A stretch of DNA of 64,000 nucleotides from Paenibacillus caui (GCF_019904135.1 NZ_JAIOGQ010000007.1:1-64000), one strand, 5' to 3'. Positions 26,970 to 35,729 are shown, counted from the first letter of the stretch. Notes: generated by a model not told the origin, from the letters alone. Numbers and translations: made by a program.

Positions 26970-27270
26970 TCAAACGTTCCAAGTCTTAGCCGACGCTAGG
27001 ATACGCTGGTTGACGTGCTTGTACTTAGGAGGCTGGGGAGTGCCTTTGTATTTATGCGGGTTCTTCTTGAAGTCTTTGCTCCGAAGCAAAGAAGCTCTTC
27101 CAGTTCTGCTCCACCATTTTCAGACATTGCTGGTATGTATGCGAGTGGAGATAATCGCGGTGCCAATTCGACGCGATATTGTAAAGCTTTGTTGTATGAA
27201 AAGCCAAATCTTCCAAAAGAGAGAGTTGCTTCATCGTGAACCTCGGCGTCCACTTGTAGACCAATTTCAA
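26970..27270 (-). pseudogene. Truncated, frameshifted tnpB (IS200/IS605, IS1341-type)
   Basis: The TTG start follows AAGGAGG. The first frame keeps TnpB N-terminal blocks: FTMKQLSLLEDLAFHTTKLYNIA, then YLHSHTYQQCLKMVEQNWKSFFAS. A one-base shift then leads to KDFKKNPHKYKGTPQPPKYKH. About 25 residues are missing after LYNIA, and nearly all the rest of the protein (the RuvC and zinc-finger parts) is deleted before a short tail and stop. No tnpA is present. It is a dead, non-autonomous relic. Recognition rests on the HTTKLYNIA...NWKSFFAS...KNPHKYKG pattern known from this family. Confidence 0.75.
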
Positions 27271-27343
27271 TTTGTTTCACCTCCTTATCCAACATTTTAC
27301 CATAAACAAAACGTGTGTTCTTACAAAAAAAAACACAGAAAGT

Positions 27344-27395
27344 CAAAAAAAACCGCACATCTCACCACCTATAGAGGAGGGAGTCTTCTGCGGTT
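27344..27395 (-). terminator. Terminator of the liv operon
   Basis: On the minus strand AACCGCA and TGCGGTT form a stem around a 31-nt partly paired loop, followed by eight T. It lies 55 nt after the livF stop codon. Since it also sits upstream of the tnpB remnant, it might instead be the imperfect palindrome of that element's left end. Confidence 0.65.
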
Positions 27396-27450
27396 AATTA
27401 ATAAAACTCACAAGTTAATTGACTATCTACAGAATTCTAAAAATAAAGCT

Positions 27451-28155
27451 TTATGCCAGGTAAGCTTCCTGCACCTGGTCATTCGACAGCAGAACCGACG
27501 CCTCATCCTGCATGATGATCTCGCCGGTCTGGATGACATAGCCGCGATGCGCGATCTTCAAGGCATGGTACGCATTCTGTTCCACCAGCAGAATCGTCAT
27601 CCCGGCCTGGTTCAGCTCTTCAATGATCTCAAAAATCTGGTCTACCAGCACAGGCGCAAGGCCCATCGATGGTTCATCCAGCAGCAAAATTTCCGGCTTC
27701 ATCATCAAAGCCCGCGCAATCGCCAGCATCTGCTGTTCTCCGCCGCTCATCGTGCCCCCTGCCTGATGGTAGCGTTCCTTCAGCCGCGGAAAATAGGCAA
27801 AAGCCTGCTCAATCCGCTCTTTGATCAGCTTCTTGTCCTTGATGGAGAAAGCTCCCATTTCCAGGTTTTCCTTCACAGTCAGCCGCGGAAAGATCCGTCT
27901 GCCTTCGGGCACATGGGCAATGCCGGCCGCGGCTATCAGATGAGGCTGCCAGGAGGATATATTTTTTCCTTCAAACAAAATTTCTCCTTTGGTCTGCACC
28001 TGTCCGCAAATCGATTTCAGCGTCGTCGACTTTCCCGCTCCATTGGAACCGATCAGCGTAACGATTTCCCCCTGATTTACAGTCATTGTAATGCCCTTCA
28101 GCGCTTGAATGGCGCCGTAATAAGCCTGTACGTTTTGCAGCTGCAGCATGCTCAT
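27451..28155 (-). CDS. livF: Branched-chain amino acid ABC transporter, ATP-binding protein LivF
   Basis: A 234-residue ABC ATPase, one of the two nucleotide-binding subunits of a LivKHMGF-type importer. Walker A is GSNGAGKST, the signature is MSGGEQQMLAIARAL, Walker B is ILLLDEPSMGLAP, and the H-loop lies in LLVEQNA. The SMGLAP after Walker B is characteristic of LivF. The ATG overlaps the livG stop codon (ATGA), so translation is coupled. It is the last gene of the operon, followed by a terminator. Confidence 0.95.
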   Translation of the reverse strand: MSMLQLQNVQAYYGAIQALKGITMTVNQGEIVTLIGSNGAGKSTTLKSICGQVQTKGEILFEGKNISSWQPHLIAAAGIAHVPEGRRIFPRLTVKENLEMGAFSIKDKKLIKERIEQAFAYFPRLKERYHQAGGTMSGGEQQMLAIARALMMKPEILLLDEPSMGLAPVLVDQIFEIIEELNQAGMTILLVEQNAYHALKIAHRGYVIQTGEIIMQDEASVLLSNDQVQEAYLA

Positions 28156-28934
28156 GCATTCACCTCCTCGGCCGCGCCCTTGCCTAAGTATGCCTCTATG
28201 ACTTTCGGGTTGGAGCGGATGTCGGCCGGCCCGCCCTCGGCAATTTTTTCGCCGTGGTCCAGCACCAGAATGTGGTCGGACAACTCCATGACCAGCTTCA
28301 TGTCATGTTCGATCAGAATAATGGACATATCCATGTCGCGCTGCATGCTGCGGATGAGTCCCGTCAGCTCGGCCGTTTCACGCGGATTCATCCCGGCCGC
28401 CGGCTCGTCAAGCAGCAGCACCTTGGGTTTGGCCGCAAGCGCCCTGGCGATTTCGAGCCGTCGCTGGGCACCGTAGGGCAAGCTCGCGGCTTCTTCATTC
28501 ATCAGATGGGCCAGGCCTACGTATTCCAGCAGACGATAAGCCTTCTCCTGGGCATGCTGCTCCTCGTTTCTTACCGCGGGCAGCCCCAGCAGCGTCCCGA
28601 TAATGCCCGATTTCAGGTGGATATGCAAACCGACCATGACATTTTCCAGCACCGTCATACTGCCGAACAGCCGGATGTTCTGAAAGGTCCGGGCAATTCC
28701 GCGCTCCGTAATCCGGTGCGGCTTGACCCTGACGATGGACTCCCCGTCCAGTTCAATTCCGCCTTCATCCGGCACGTAAATGCCGGTGATCATATTAAAA
28801 AACGTCGTTTTACCGGCTCCGTTCGGACCGATGACAGCCGATATTTTCCCCTTTGGAAAAGAAAAGTTTACTCCGTTTACAGCCACCAGTCCGCCGAATC
28901 TTTTGACAAGATTCGTAACCTTCAATATCGTCAT
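28152..28934 (-). CDS. livG: Branched-chain amino acid ABC transporter, ATP-binding protein LivG
   Basis: A 260-residue ABC ATPase, partner of LivF. Walker A GPNGAGKTTFFNMITG, the LivG-specific GIARTFQNIRLF after the first helical segment, signature SLPYGAQRRLEIARAL and Walker B VLLLDEPAAGMNP are all present. I start at the ATG (MTILKVTN) 8 nt after GAGGGAGGG; a TTG seven codons upstream overlaps that ribosome binding site. It follows livM after 27 nt and overlaps livF by 4. Confidence 0.95.
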   Translation of the reverse strand: MTILKVTNLVKRFGGLVAVNGVNFSFPKGKISAVIGPNGAGKTTFFNMITGIYVPDEGGIELDGESIVRVKPHRITERGIARTFQNIRLFGSMTVLENVMVGLHIHLKSGIIGTLLGLPAVRNEEQHAQEKAYRLLEYVGLAHLMNEEAASLPYGAQRRLEIARALAAKPKVLLLDEPAAGMNPRETAELTGLIRSMQRDMDMSIILIEHDMKLVMELSDHILVLDHGEKIAEGGPADIRSNPKVIEAYLGKGAAEEVNA

Positions 28935-28961
28935 TTCGGTAGGTCCCTCCCTCAAGGCTGA

Positions 28962-30230
28962 TTACTTGTTGAGCGAAGCTGCATTGGAAGAAGCAGAATG
29001 CTGCTCGTGAGCCCGATCCAGGCTGACTTTCCGGTTTTTGGCCGAAATGAGACCATTCGGCCTGAAGATAGCGACCAGGATCAAAATCAATCCAAAAATA
29101 AGCCGCTGCATTTTCGCCGGAGACAGAGCAGTCGGAACGTTGATGACCCCCTGCATGGACAGCTGGTTCAGCCAGTTCGTAAATTCGGTCAGCACCTGAA
29201 GATGCAGGATCGTCACAAGGCTTGCGCCGAGAATGACACCGGGTACGCTTCCCATGCCCCCAAGCACGACCATGACGAGAATGGTTGTAGATTCCACCAA
29301 TGTGAAACTTGTCGGGTCGATGAACGTCTGTTTGGCCGCAAACACGACGCCCATCATGCCGGAGAAGGAAGCTCCGATCGCGAAAGCTGTCAGTTTGGTC
29401 CGAATAAGCGGGATGCCCATCGATTGCGCTGCAATTTCGTTCTCACGCACCGCTTTCCAGGAGCGGCCAAGCCGGGAATGCTCCAGCCTCCGTACGGCGA
29501 AAATGACGATTCCAAGGATGGCCAGAACGATAAAATAAAACTGATGCGGAAACGTGAACTGGAATCCGAACAGATTCGGCGGCTGAATAGAGGAAAGACC
29601 CATGGCCCCGTTCGTAATATTAACGGGCTTCTCCAGATTGTTGAAGATGATGCGGATAATTTCGCCGAAACCCAGGGTAACGATAGCAAGATAATCCCCT
29701 TTTACCCGGAGTACAGGAAGACCCAGCAATATGCCGAACAGTCCGGCCATAAAACCGCCGATCAGAATGAAGATCCAAAAGGTGCCGCCAGATAGCGGAA
29801 ACAGTTCGCCGGAAATAAAGTTATTCGCTTGTCCGGTAGCAAAAATACCGTAGGTATACGCCCCGACGGCAAAAAAAGCAACAAACCCCATATCCAAAAG
29901 CCCGGCAAAGCCGACGACAATATTCAGCCCGAGCGCCATTGCAATATAGATACCGCATTGCGTGGCAACCTCCATATAGGCATCGTAGGACGGTCCCCCT
30001 GACGTCGCGAAGGGAATGACTGCGATAAGCAGAACACCGGCGACGATCCACTTCACCGTATTGCTAAAGGTCGTATAATAGAGAAGGAGCAGCGAGCCGA
30101 GCAGAAGCAGGAATGCCACAACCGACTTATCCATCAGATAGACGGCAGCTGCGGTCACCAGAACGAAAACGGCAAGGAGTCCGGCCTGGGCGATTTTATT
30201 GTTCAATAATGCGCTCTTTATTTTCCCCAT
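28962..30230 (-). CDS. livM: Branched-chain amino acid ABC transporter permease LivM
   Basis: A permease of about 422 residues with roughly ten transmembrane segments. Family motifs include GLNIVVGFAGLLDMGFVAFFAVGAY (about 100-124), RVKGDYLAIVTLGFGEI and GMGSVPGVILGA, where the EAA-like loop contacts the ATPases. A GTG start directly abuts the livH stop, but an ATG three codons on, behind AGGTGAG, fits better. It pairs with LivH to form the membrane channel. Its length is on the long side for LivM, with a hydrophilic Ala/Ser-rich C-terminal tail. Confidence 0.93.
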   Translation of the reverse strand: MGKIKSALLNNKIAQAGLLAVFVLVTAAAVYLMDKSVVAFLLLLGSLLLLYYTTFSNTVKWIVAGVLLIAVIPFATSGGPSYDAYMEVATQCGIYIAMALGLNIVVGFAGLLDMGFVAFFAVGAYTYGIFATGQANNFISGELFPLSGGTFWIFILIGGFMAGLFGILLGLPVLRVKGDYLAIVTLGFGEIIRIIFNNLEKPVNITNGAMGLSSIQPPNLFGFQFTFPHQFYFIVLAILGIVIFAVRRLEHSRLGRSWKAVRENEIAAQSMGIPLIRTKLTAFAIGASFSGMMGVVFAAKQTFIDPTSFTLVESTTILVMVVLGGMGSVPGVILGASLVTILHLQVLTEFTNWLNQLSMQGVINVPTALSPAKMQRLIFGLILILVAIFRPNGLISAKNRKVSLDRAHEQHSASSNAASLNK

Positions 30231-30239
30231 GCCGCTCAC

Positions 30240-31226
30240 CTACACTTTCTCTTTGACGGCTTTGCCGAACAAGCCCTCTGGTTTGAATATCAACACGATT
30301 ATCAGAATCATGAACGCAAACACATCCTTATACTCGGCGCCAAAATTGCCGGACGTTAAGATGCCCAGATTAGACGAGGCGAACATTTCCAGAATGCCGA
30401 TGACGAATCCGCCGAATATGGCCCCGCGAATATTGCCGATTCCCCCGAGCACAGCCGCTGTAAAAGCCTTCATCCCCAGGATGAAACCGATGTAAGGATC
30501 GATGGTTCCGTACTGCTGCGCAAACAGCACTCCGGTCGCTCCCCCGAGCGCCGATCCGATAAAGAAGGTCAGTACGATCACTTTGTTGACATTAATGGAC
30601 ATAAGCGAAGCTGTCTCCCTGTCCTGGGCAACGGCGCGCATCGCCACTCCCCATCTCGTACGGTTTACGAACAGATCCAGACCGACCATCAGCAGCAGAG
30701 CTACAATCAGAATGATAATGGTATTGGATTTAATGGTGGCGTCGCCAAATATGCTGCCAAGGGAGGAGGTGCCGAGCGTTATCCGCTGATTGAACAATGA
30801 ATGGCTGCTCACAATGTAGTTGCCCGTCTTCAACTCCGCAATGAAGCGGACTACATCCTGCAGGACGAAGGAAACGCCGAAAGCCGAAATAAGCGAGATC
30901 AGTTTTGGCGCTTTTCGGAGCGGCCTATAAGCGACACGTTCAATCCCTACTCCAAGCGCCCCCGTAAACATCATCGCAATCAGAATAATGAGCAAGTAAG
31001 AGATCCAGGCAGGCATTCCGCCAAGCCACCCGAAGGATTGAAACAGAAGCAACACGGAAGTACCGACAAAAGCGCCAGTCATGAAAATCTCGCCGTGAGC
31101 AAAGTTAATCAGCTCAAGGATTCCATATACCATCGTATAACCGAGCGCCACGACAGCGTAGATTGCTCCGAGCGCAAGACCGTCGATCAGAACTTGAGGT
31201 AAAGTTTGCAAAATACTTGAAATCAT
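30240..31226 (-). CDS. livH: Branched-chain amino acid ABC transporter permease LivH
   Basis: A 328-residue permease with eight or so membrane segments. The LivH N-terminus LIDGLALGAIYAVVALGYTMVYGILELINFAHGEIF and the coupling-loop region FTAAVLGGIGNIRGAIFGGF are typical. AAAGGAG lies before the ATG. It is the first permease gene and is separated from the binding-protein gene by an 86-nt gap that contains a stem-loop. That arrangement usually lets the binding protein be made in excess over the membrane parts. Confidence 0.95.
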   Translation of the reverse strand: MISSILQTLPQVLIDGLALGAIYAVVALGYTMVYGILELINFAHGEIFMTGAFVGTSVLLLFQSFGWLGGMPAWISYLLIILIAMMFTGALGVGIERVAYRPLRKAPKLISLISAFGVSFVLQDVVRFIAELKTGNYIVSSHSLFNQRITLGTSSLGSIFGDATIKSNTIIILIVALLLMVGLDLFVNRTRWGVAMRAVAQDRETASLMSINVNKVIVLTFFIGSALGGATGVLFAQQYGTIDPYIGFILGMKAFTAAVLGGIGNIRGAIFGGFVIGILEMFASSNLGILTSGNFGAEYKDVFAFMILIIVLIFKPEGLFGKAVKEKV

Positions 31227-31253
31227 AGGGTGCTCCTTTCAAGTGAATAAACG

Positions 31254-31296
31254 GCAGCCAAGAGGCGCTCCGCTCCGAAGCATCCCTCTTAGCTGC
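31254..31296 (-). terminator. Intercistronic stem-loop between livK and livH
   Basis: GCAGCTAAGAGG and CCTCTTGGCTGC pair with one mismatch around a 19-nt loop on the minus strand. It lacks a real T-run. It more likely stabilises the 3' end of the binding-protein message or causes partial termination than ends the operon. Confidence 0.55.
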
Positions 31297-31312
31297 AGCT
31301 TTGGCAAACTGG

Positions 31313-32533
31313 TTATTGACTTACTTCTGAAATCATGTTCCCCGGATAACTTGCGCTTTCGAATTTATATATGAATACCTTGGCGTATGAGTTGTCGCCG
31401 ATCTCATCAAAGGTTACTTTTGTCGCTACCCCTTCAAAATCTTTGGTTGCGCGCACTGCGTCGCGGATTTTGTCGCGGGCAGGCAGCTTGCCGCCGTTGT
31501 CCTCAATACTCTTCTTGATGGCTGCGAGCATAACGGACATAGAGTCATAGGCATAACCCGAATAGCCTTCCGGATTCTTGCCGTACTTTTGATTATATTT
31601 GTCCGCCCACGCTTTGCCGCTGTCGGATTTCGTAATATCAACGGCCACGGAGCTGTACAAGGTTCCTACTACGTCGTCCGCGGCAATTTCCACCATGCCG
31701 GAGGAATCCAGGGCATCGCCGCCCATAAACGGAGCCGTAATCCCTTTATCCCGAGCCTGTTTGACAATCAGTCCGGCTTCCGCATACATTCCGCCGAAGA
31801 AAATAAAGTCCGGCTTTTTGCTTTGGACGATATTCAGGACACCGTTGAAATCTTTCTCACCGACGGTGATGCCTTCATAGCCGGCGATGGTCGCCCCGGC
31901 CTTCTGCGCGGCATCCCTGAACGCTTCCGCCAGCCCTTGCCCATAGGCCGTTTTATCCTGAATAACAAAAATATTTTTGGCACCCAATGTTTTAACGGCA
32001 TATTCCGCGCCAGCCGGCCCCTGAAAATCGTCGCGGGCTACCACGCGGTTAGCCACTTTCAATTTACGGTCCGTAAACTCGGTCGCCGTACTTGCCGGTG
32101 AAATCATCGGAATGTTGTATTTCTCGTAAACCACGGAGGAAGGAATTGATACACCTGAGTTCAGGTGACCGATAACGCCTGCAATCGCTTGATCGGCGCC
32201 GATTTGTTCTGCGTTAGCTACCCCTTTTTTCGGATCACCCTGATCGTCGTAGGGTACAAGTTCGAGCGAATAGCCCAGTTTGGAAAATTCTTCTCTGTGA
32301 TCTTCCATGGACAATTGCGCGCCCAGTTTGATGGCCTCGCCCTGAATGGAGCTTCCGCCTGATAAAGGCGACTGGGTTGCGATTTTAATGACCTTGCCGC
32401 TACTGCTGGCTGAATCGGACGCCCCTCCTGAACTGGAACTGGAACTGGGACCGGAACTGGAGCCTCCGTTGTTACCGCAGCCTGCGACTAACCCTAAAAC
32501 CAAAACTAATGCAGCCAAACCTTTTCCCTTCAC
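31313..32533 (-). CDS. livK: Branched-chain amino acid ABC transporter substrate-binding lipoprotein
   Basis: A 406-residue lipoprotein. The signal peptide ends in the lipobox LVAGC with Cys19, followed by a Ser/Gly-rich tether. The mature part is a type I periplasmic-binding fold of the LivJ/LivK kind (KIATQSPLSGG near 50, PMISPASTATEF, YGQGLAEAF). It captures amino acids, most likely Leu/Ile/Val, outside the membrane. The substrate is not certain, since this family also binds amides and urea. The start is a GTG behind GGGGGA; an overlapping ATG reads straight into TGA. It is the first gene of the operon under GlnR/TnrA-like boxes. Confidence 0.92.
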   Translation of the reverse strand: MKGKGLAALVLVLGLVAGCGNNGGSSSGPSSSSSSGGASDSASSSGKVIKIATQSPLSGGSSIQGEAIKLGAQLSMEDHREEFSKLGYSLELVPYDDQGDPKKGVANAEQIGADQAIAGVIGHLNSGVSIPSSVVYEKYNIPMISPASTATEFTDRKLKVANRVVARDDFQGPAGAEYAVKTLGAKNIFVIQDKTAYGQGLAEAFRDAAQKAGATIAGYEGITVGEKDFNGVLNIVQSKKPDFIFFGGMYAEAGLIVKQARDKGITAPFMGGDALDSSGMVEIAADDVVGTLYSSVAVDITKSDSGKAWADKYNQKYGKNPEGYSGYAYDSMSVMLAAIKKSIEDNGGKLPARDKIRDAVRATKDFEGVATKVTFDEIGDNSYAKVFIYKFESASYPGNMISEVSQ

Positions 32534-32553
32534 ATAAATCCCCCATTCGTTAA

Positions 32554-32570
32554 TGTTATATTATATAACA
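32554..32570. promoter_or_regulatory. GlnR/TnrA box 1 (proximal) upstream of livK
   Basis: TGTTATATTATATAACA is a full match to the GlnR/TnrA consensus TGTNA-N7-TNACA and a near-perfect palindrome. It lies 21-37 nt upstream of the GTG, at or just past the expected transcription start, a place that favours repression. Confidence 0.65.
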
Positions 32571-32574
32571 TATT

Positions 32575-32603
32575 ATGATAAAATACCTATTAATAGTATA
32601 CAA
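32575..32603 (-). promoter_or_regulatory. Putative promoter of the liv operon
   Basis: On the minus strand: -35 TTGTAT, 17-nt spacer, -10 TATCAT. Transcription would start inside GlnR box 1. The region is very AT-rich, so other hexamer pairs are possible. Confidence 0.45.
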
Positions 32604-32757
32604 CCGGTTAATTATTTCGGCAATTGAATTTTTTTGAAGAAATCAATAAATTCGTAAAATAATCCATAAAAAATTCATAATTTATGGGTATAAATAATAT
32701 ATTCTCCAATTTTAAAGCAATTTCATGCTTGTTTTGAATAGATTGATATATTCTATA

Positions 32758-32774
32758 TGTTATATTCCCTCACG
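32758..32774. promoter_or_regulatory. GlnR/TnrA-like box 2, one mismatch
   Basis: TGTTATATTCCCTCACG matches TGTNA-N7-TNACA except for the last base. It lies 39 nt from box 3, so the pair could bind cooperatively. Confidence 0.4.
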
Positions 32775-32812
32775 CTTTGGTTTGATGTTTATCTATTGTT
32801 TATCCAGATTTA

Positions 32813-32829
32813 TGTCATAATATGTGACA
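32813..32829. promoter_or_regulatory. GlnR/TnrA box 3 (distal)
   Basis: TGTCATAATATGTGACA fully matches TGTNA-N7-TNACA. It is 259 nt from box 1. The 435-nt gap between livK and the next gene holds only these boxes, the promoter and the neighbour's terminator; no gene is visible. Confidence 0.6.
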
Positions 32830-32895
32830 TATATCGCTTTTAATATTGGTTTTTAAGAGAATAGTAGGGGAAAGATAGGTATTTAGAACCAAAAC

Positions 32896-32923
32896 AAAAA
32901 GAGCTGGAGAAGCGTCCAGCTCT
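32896..32923 (-). terminator. Terminator after the 106-residue protein
   Basis: On the minus strand AGAGCTGGA and TCCAGCTCT form a 9-bp stem around a 6-nt loop, followed by TTTTTGTTTT. Confidence 0.85.
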
Positions 32924-32968
32924 CTCCAACTCTTATTTAAGGAACATAATTACCGAAACGGCGAAGCA

Positions 32969-33289
32969 TCAGGCATGCTTGTCGCCGAAGAACATTTCAA
33001 AGGCCAGCGCCGTTTGAATCCGCGATTCCTCTTCGCTCAGTTCACGGATCAGCTCGAGCTCCACTTCCGTCACTTCCTGGCCTTGAAAATTAATTTCCGC
33101 GATGCAGCCGGTGATTTTGACAATCGCTGCCGCACGGTTGTCCGTTGTATAGGCGATGACCTTCTGGCCTGTAGGGAAGACACGGAGTCCCGACTTGGTC
33201 ATTTTGCAGCGGCCGTATTCCAGAAGATCATAATATTCCTGTTCATTCTTGAATTTGCATACAGAATTAAATTCGGTTTGAAAACCCAT
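32969..33289 (-). CDS. Conserved-looking protein of unknown function (106 aa)
   Basis: A soluble 106-residue protein that I do not recognise. It has two Cys, at about 11 and 28, and mixed alpha/beta character (RVFPTGQKVIAYTTDNRAAAIVKITG, then an acidic helix ELELIRELSEEESR). Evidence for a real gene is GAGAGGAAG before the ATG, codon use like its neighbours, and a clean terminator. It lies 48 nt downstream of ddl on the same strand and may share its transcript. I assign no function. Confidence 0.75.
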   Translation of the reverse strand: MGFQTEFNSVCKFKNEQEYYDLLEYGRCKMTKSGLRVFPTGQKVIAYTTDNRAAAIVKITGCIAEINFQGQEVTEVELELIRELSEEESRIQTALAFEMFFGDKHA

Positions 33290-33337
33290 ACCGTTTCTTC
33301 CTCTCTATAGCGCCAAACGCGGGCAGGTTTTTTGATT

Positions 33338-34435
33338 CTAGTTGACACCATTTTCGAATTCCAGATTCTGACGCGCGGCATAACGTTCGAGCGCCAGCTC
33401 GATCAGACGGTCGAGAAGAGCCGCATAACTAACTCCGGTTTCACGCCACAGAAGAGGATACATGCTGAACGGCGTAAATCCGGGCATGGTATTCACTTCG
33501 TTGATCAAAACGGCTCCATCGCTTTTGCGAACGAAGAAATCCGCGCGGCAAAGCCCGCTTCCTTCTATAGACTTAAACGCTTTGATGGCGAGTTCACGCA
33601 CCCGTTCGGCAAGCTCCGTATCCAGGGAAGCCGGGATGAGCATCTGCGATTTCCCGTCCAAATATTTGGCCTGGTAGTCGTAGTATTCACTGGACGTTAC
33701 GATTTCGCCGGGTACGGAAGCCAGCGGCTCTTCATTGCCCAGCACACCGACTTCAATTTCGCGCGCGTCGATAAATTCCTCGACAATGACCTTCAGATCA
33801 TAACGGAGAGCCTGCTTGATCGCAAGATTCAGCTCTTCACGGCTCCCGGCCTTGGAAATCCCTACGCTGGAGCCCAGATTGGCCGGCTTTACAAAACAGG
33901 GATATCCGATCTTCTCCTCAATATCCAGAATCACCTCATGGCTGCTGTGCTCCCAGGCGGAAGCCGTAAAATGGCAATAACCGCACTGCTGTAGCCCGGC
34001 ATCCGCAAACAGCTTTTTCATCACGACCTTATCCATCCCTACAGCGGAAGCCAGAACGCCCGCTCCTACATAGGGAAGCCCGGCCATTTCAAACAGTCCC
34101 TGGACGGTTCCGTCTTCCCCGTTAGTGCCGTGCAGCAGCGGAAACGCCACATTGATGGCTTTCTGGCCGGTCGCAAGTCCGCTGAACAGCTGCTCTACCG
34201 CCGCCGACGTATCTCCGGCTCCTTGCTCCAGCTTCAGTTCTTCAAGCGAAGCAAACGGCGCATCAAGACGTTCCCCCACTCTCCATTCCCCTTTTTTGGT
34301 TATAAAGAAAGGGATTAACTCGTATTTGTCATAATCAAAAGCTTTCATCACCGCATGAGCTGTCTGCAGCGACACCTCATGCTCTCCAGATTTGCCGCCG
34401 TACACGAGTCCGACGGTCAATTTGTCCTGTCCCAT
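33338..34435 (-). CDS. ddl: D-alanine--D-alanine ligase
   Basis: A 365-residue ATP-grasp ligase joining two D-Ala for peptidoglycan precursors. The N-terminus GLVYGGKSGEHEVSLQTAHAV and HGTNGEDGTVQGLFEMAGLPYVG (about 104-126) are classic. The ATP-grasp blocks PCFVKPANLGSSVGI, VEEFIDAREIEVGV and the metal site INEVNTMPGFT follow. The length is usual for Gram-positive Ddl. GAGGGG precedes the ATG. It lies 23 nt downstream of an amidase-domain gene, which may also act on the envelope. Confidence 0.97.
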   Translation of the reverse strand: MGQDKLTVGLVYGGKSGEHEVSLQTAHAVMKAFDYDKYELIPFFITKKGEWRVGERLDAPFASLEELKLEQGAGDTSAAVEQLFSGLATGQKAINVAFPLLHGTNGEDGTVQGLFEMAGLPYVGAGVLASAVGMDKVVMKKLFADAGLQQCGYCHFTASAWEHSSHEVILDIEEKIGYPCFVKPANLGSSVGISKAGSREELNLAIKQALRYDLKVIVEEFIDAREIEVGVLGNEEPLASVPGEIVTSSEYYDYQAKYLDGKSQMLIPASLDTELAERVRELAIKAFKSIEGSGLCRADFFVRKSDGAVLINEVNTMPGFTPFSMYPLLWRETGVSYAALLDRLIELALERYAARQNLEFENGVN

Positions 34436-34458
34436 GCCTAACCCCTCTTCATCAGTTG

Positions 34459-35469
34459 TCAGAACCGGTCCGCAATATGAAAAAAACGGTACACCGTATT
34501 CTCTGTCCAGGCGTAAGAATCCTTATAATCCCAGTACCGATGGCGGCTGCTTGTGGTATGCGCATTGACGAGAGGCATCCCGCCGGCGTCAAACGCGGTC
34601 ACGATTGTACTGTGCTGGTAAGCGCCGTTCCCATCCCAGTCATAGATAATGACATCGCCAAGCTCAAGCTGCTCCGCACGTTCCACGGAAACCGCCCGCA
34701 GCCCGGAGCCGCCCCTGCTCAAGTAACGTTCCAGGCTGTTTGCTACGGCCCAGCTGTAGCTCCAGGCTTCCCGAGAGCCCACATAGCCTTTGTACCACCA
34801 GCCCGATTCTCTTTTCCCAGTATAGTTTATTGGAGCGCCGCCTGCAAAGAGACATTGGGAAATGTAATTCGTGCAGTCTACCTCGAACGCTTCAAATTCA
34901 GGGTTAAATCCGTCCCACCACTCATCGGCATAGGCGGCCGCGTCCTCACGCCGGTACAGCGGTCCTCTGGGCACGCCCCCTCCGCCCAGCACATCTCTGT
35001 TCAAATAGGGTCCGTGCCCCGCCTTCCGGCCCGCGTCTTCCACCCGGCCCATATCCGGGTAAGCCTGAGCCAGCACCGGATTTCGTTCCGGAACGATCTG
35101 CCTGACCGATTCAATCAGCCAATCGCCGCCGTTTTTGACCATGATGAGATGCTGCCGGTCAATCCGGTCCTCGCGATGCTTGATGCCTGCCTTATCGTAA
35201 AAAATTTTTCGCCGCAGCTGCAGCTCAACTTCAACTTCATCCCGCGATTCCACCGGTTCGCTCATGAGCTTGGCCTTCGTCTCGCTGCGGAGCGGAGAAG
35301 CTCCCCGCTCCTCATACCAGCGTGCCATGCGCGCTTTGCGCTCACCCCGGCGCATCAAATAGTCAAGGTCGGTGACCACGGTTGGTCCGCCCCGGGGCCG
35401 GTAATCCACTTCATCCTGATTCTGCTGCAAAATATAGGTAGACAACACATTTTTCCATTCTTCCGCCAT
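34459..35469 (-). CDS. Amidase domain-containing protein (amidase_6 family)
   Basis: A 336-residue protein whose C-terminal half (about 180-330) matches the putative amidase_6 / CHAP-like family. Visible are YADEWWDGFNPEF...FEVDCTNYISQCLFAGGAP with the nucleophile-type Cys, LGDVIIYDWDGNGAYQHSTIV with the His, and VNAHTTSSRHRYW near the end. I see no signal peptide, so it may be cytosolic or exported by an unusual route. The N-terminal half is hydrophilic and charged, as in related Bacillus proteins. Such proteins are suspected peptidoglycan or peptide amidases. GAGGGGA precedes the ATG; ddl follows closely. Confidence 0.82.
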   Translation of the reverse strand: MAEEWKNVLSTYILQQNQDEVDYRPRGGPTVVTDLDYLMRRGERKARMARWYEERGASPLRSETKAKLMSEPVESRDEVEVELQLRRKIFYDKAGIKHREDRIDRQHLIMVKNGGDWLIESVRQIVPERNPVLAQAYPDMGRVEDAGRKAGHGPYLNRDVLGGGGVPRGPLYRREDAAAYADEWWDGFNPEFEAFEVDCTNYISQCLFAGGAPINYTGKRESGWWYKGYVGSREAWSYSWAVANSLERYLSRGGSGLRAVSVERAEQLELGDVIIYDWDGNGAYQHSTIVTAFDAGGMPLVNAHTTSSRHRYWDYKDSYAWTENTVYRFFHIADRF

Positions 35470-35640
35470 GCAGATTCCCCTCCCGTTTAACCATTAACGC
35501 CTTGTAAGGCGGCAAAGCTGCCGGGGAGCAGACAACATCGCTTCTTCCCCGTCGCATGCTAGCCCAAACTTGCTATGAAACCTCATGCATCATTCCAATA
35601 AATATGCTCAAAAAACAGGCATTATGAACCTAAAAAGTGC

Positions 35641-35669
35641 TTTACTGTACTCGTATCAGACGGTATACT
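35641..35669 (+). promoter_or_regulatory. Putative acnA promoter
   Basis: TTTACT, 17-nt spacer, TATACT, 60 nt upstream of the aconitase start codon. No clear CcpC or CodY site was identified in the 260-nt gap. Confidence 0.5.
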
Positions 35670-35729
35670 TAAAATATCAGATTTATTTTGAAATGGTGTT
35701 TCACAGAATGAAACTTAGGGGGAAGGCAA

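Noticed and set aside
27010-28476. 488-codon plus-strand frame opposite livF and livG
   Set aside because: It runs antisense through two certain ABC ATPases and the tnpB relic. Composition, not coding, keeps it open.
34456-35490. 344-codon plus-strand frame opposite the amidase gene
   Set aside because: Antisense shadow with Pro/Arg-rich, domainless translation.
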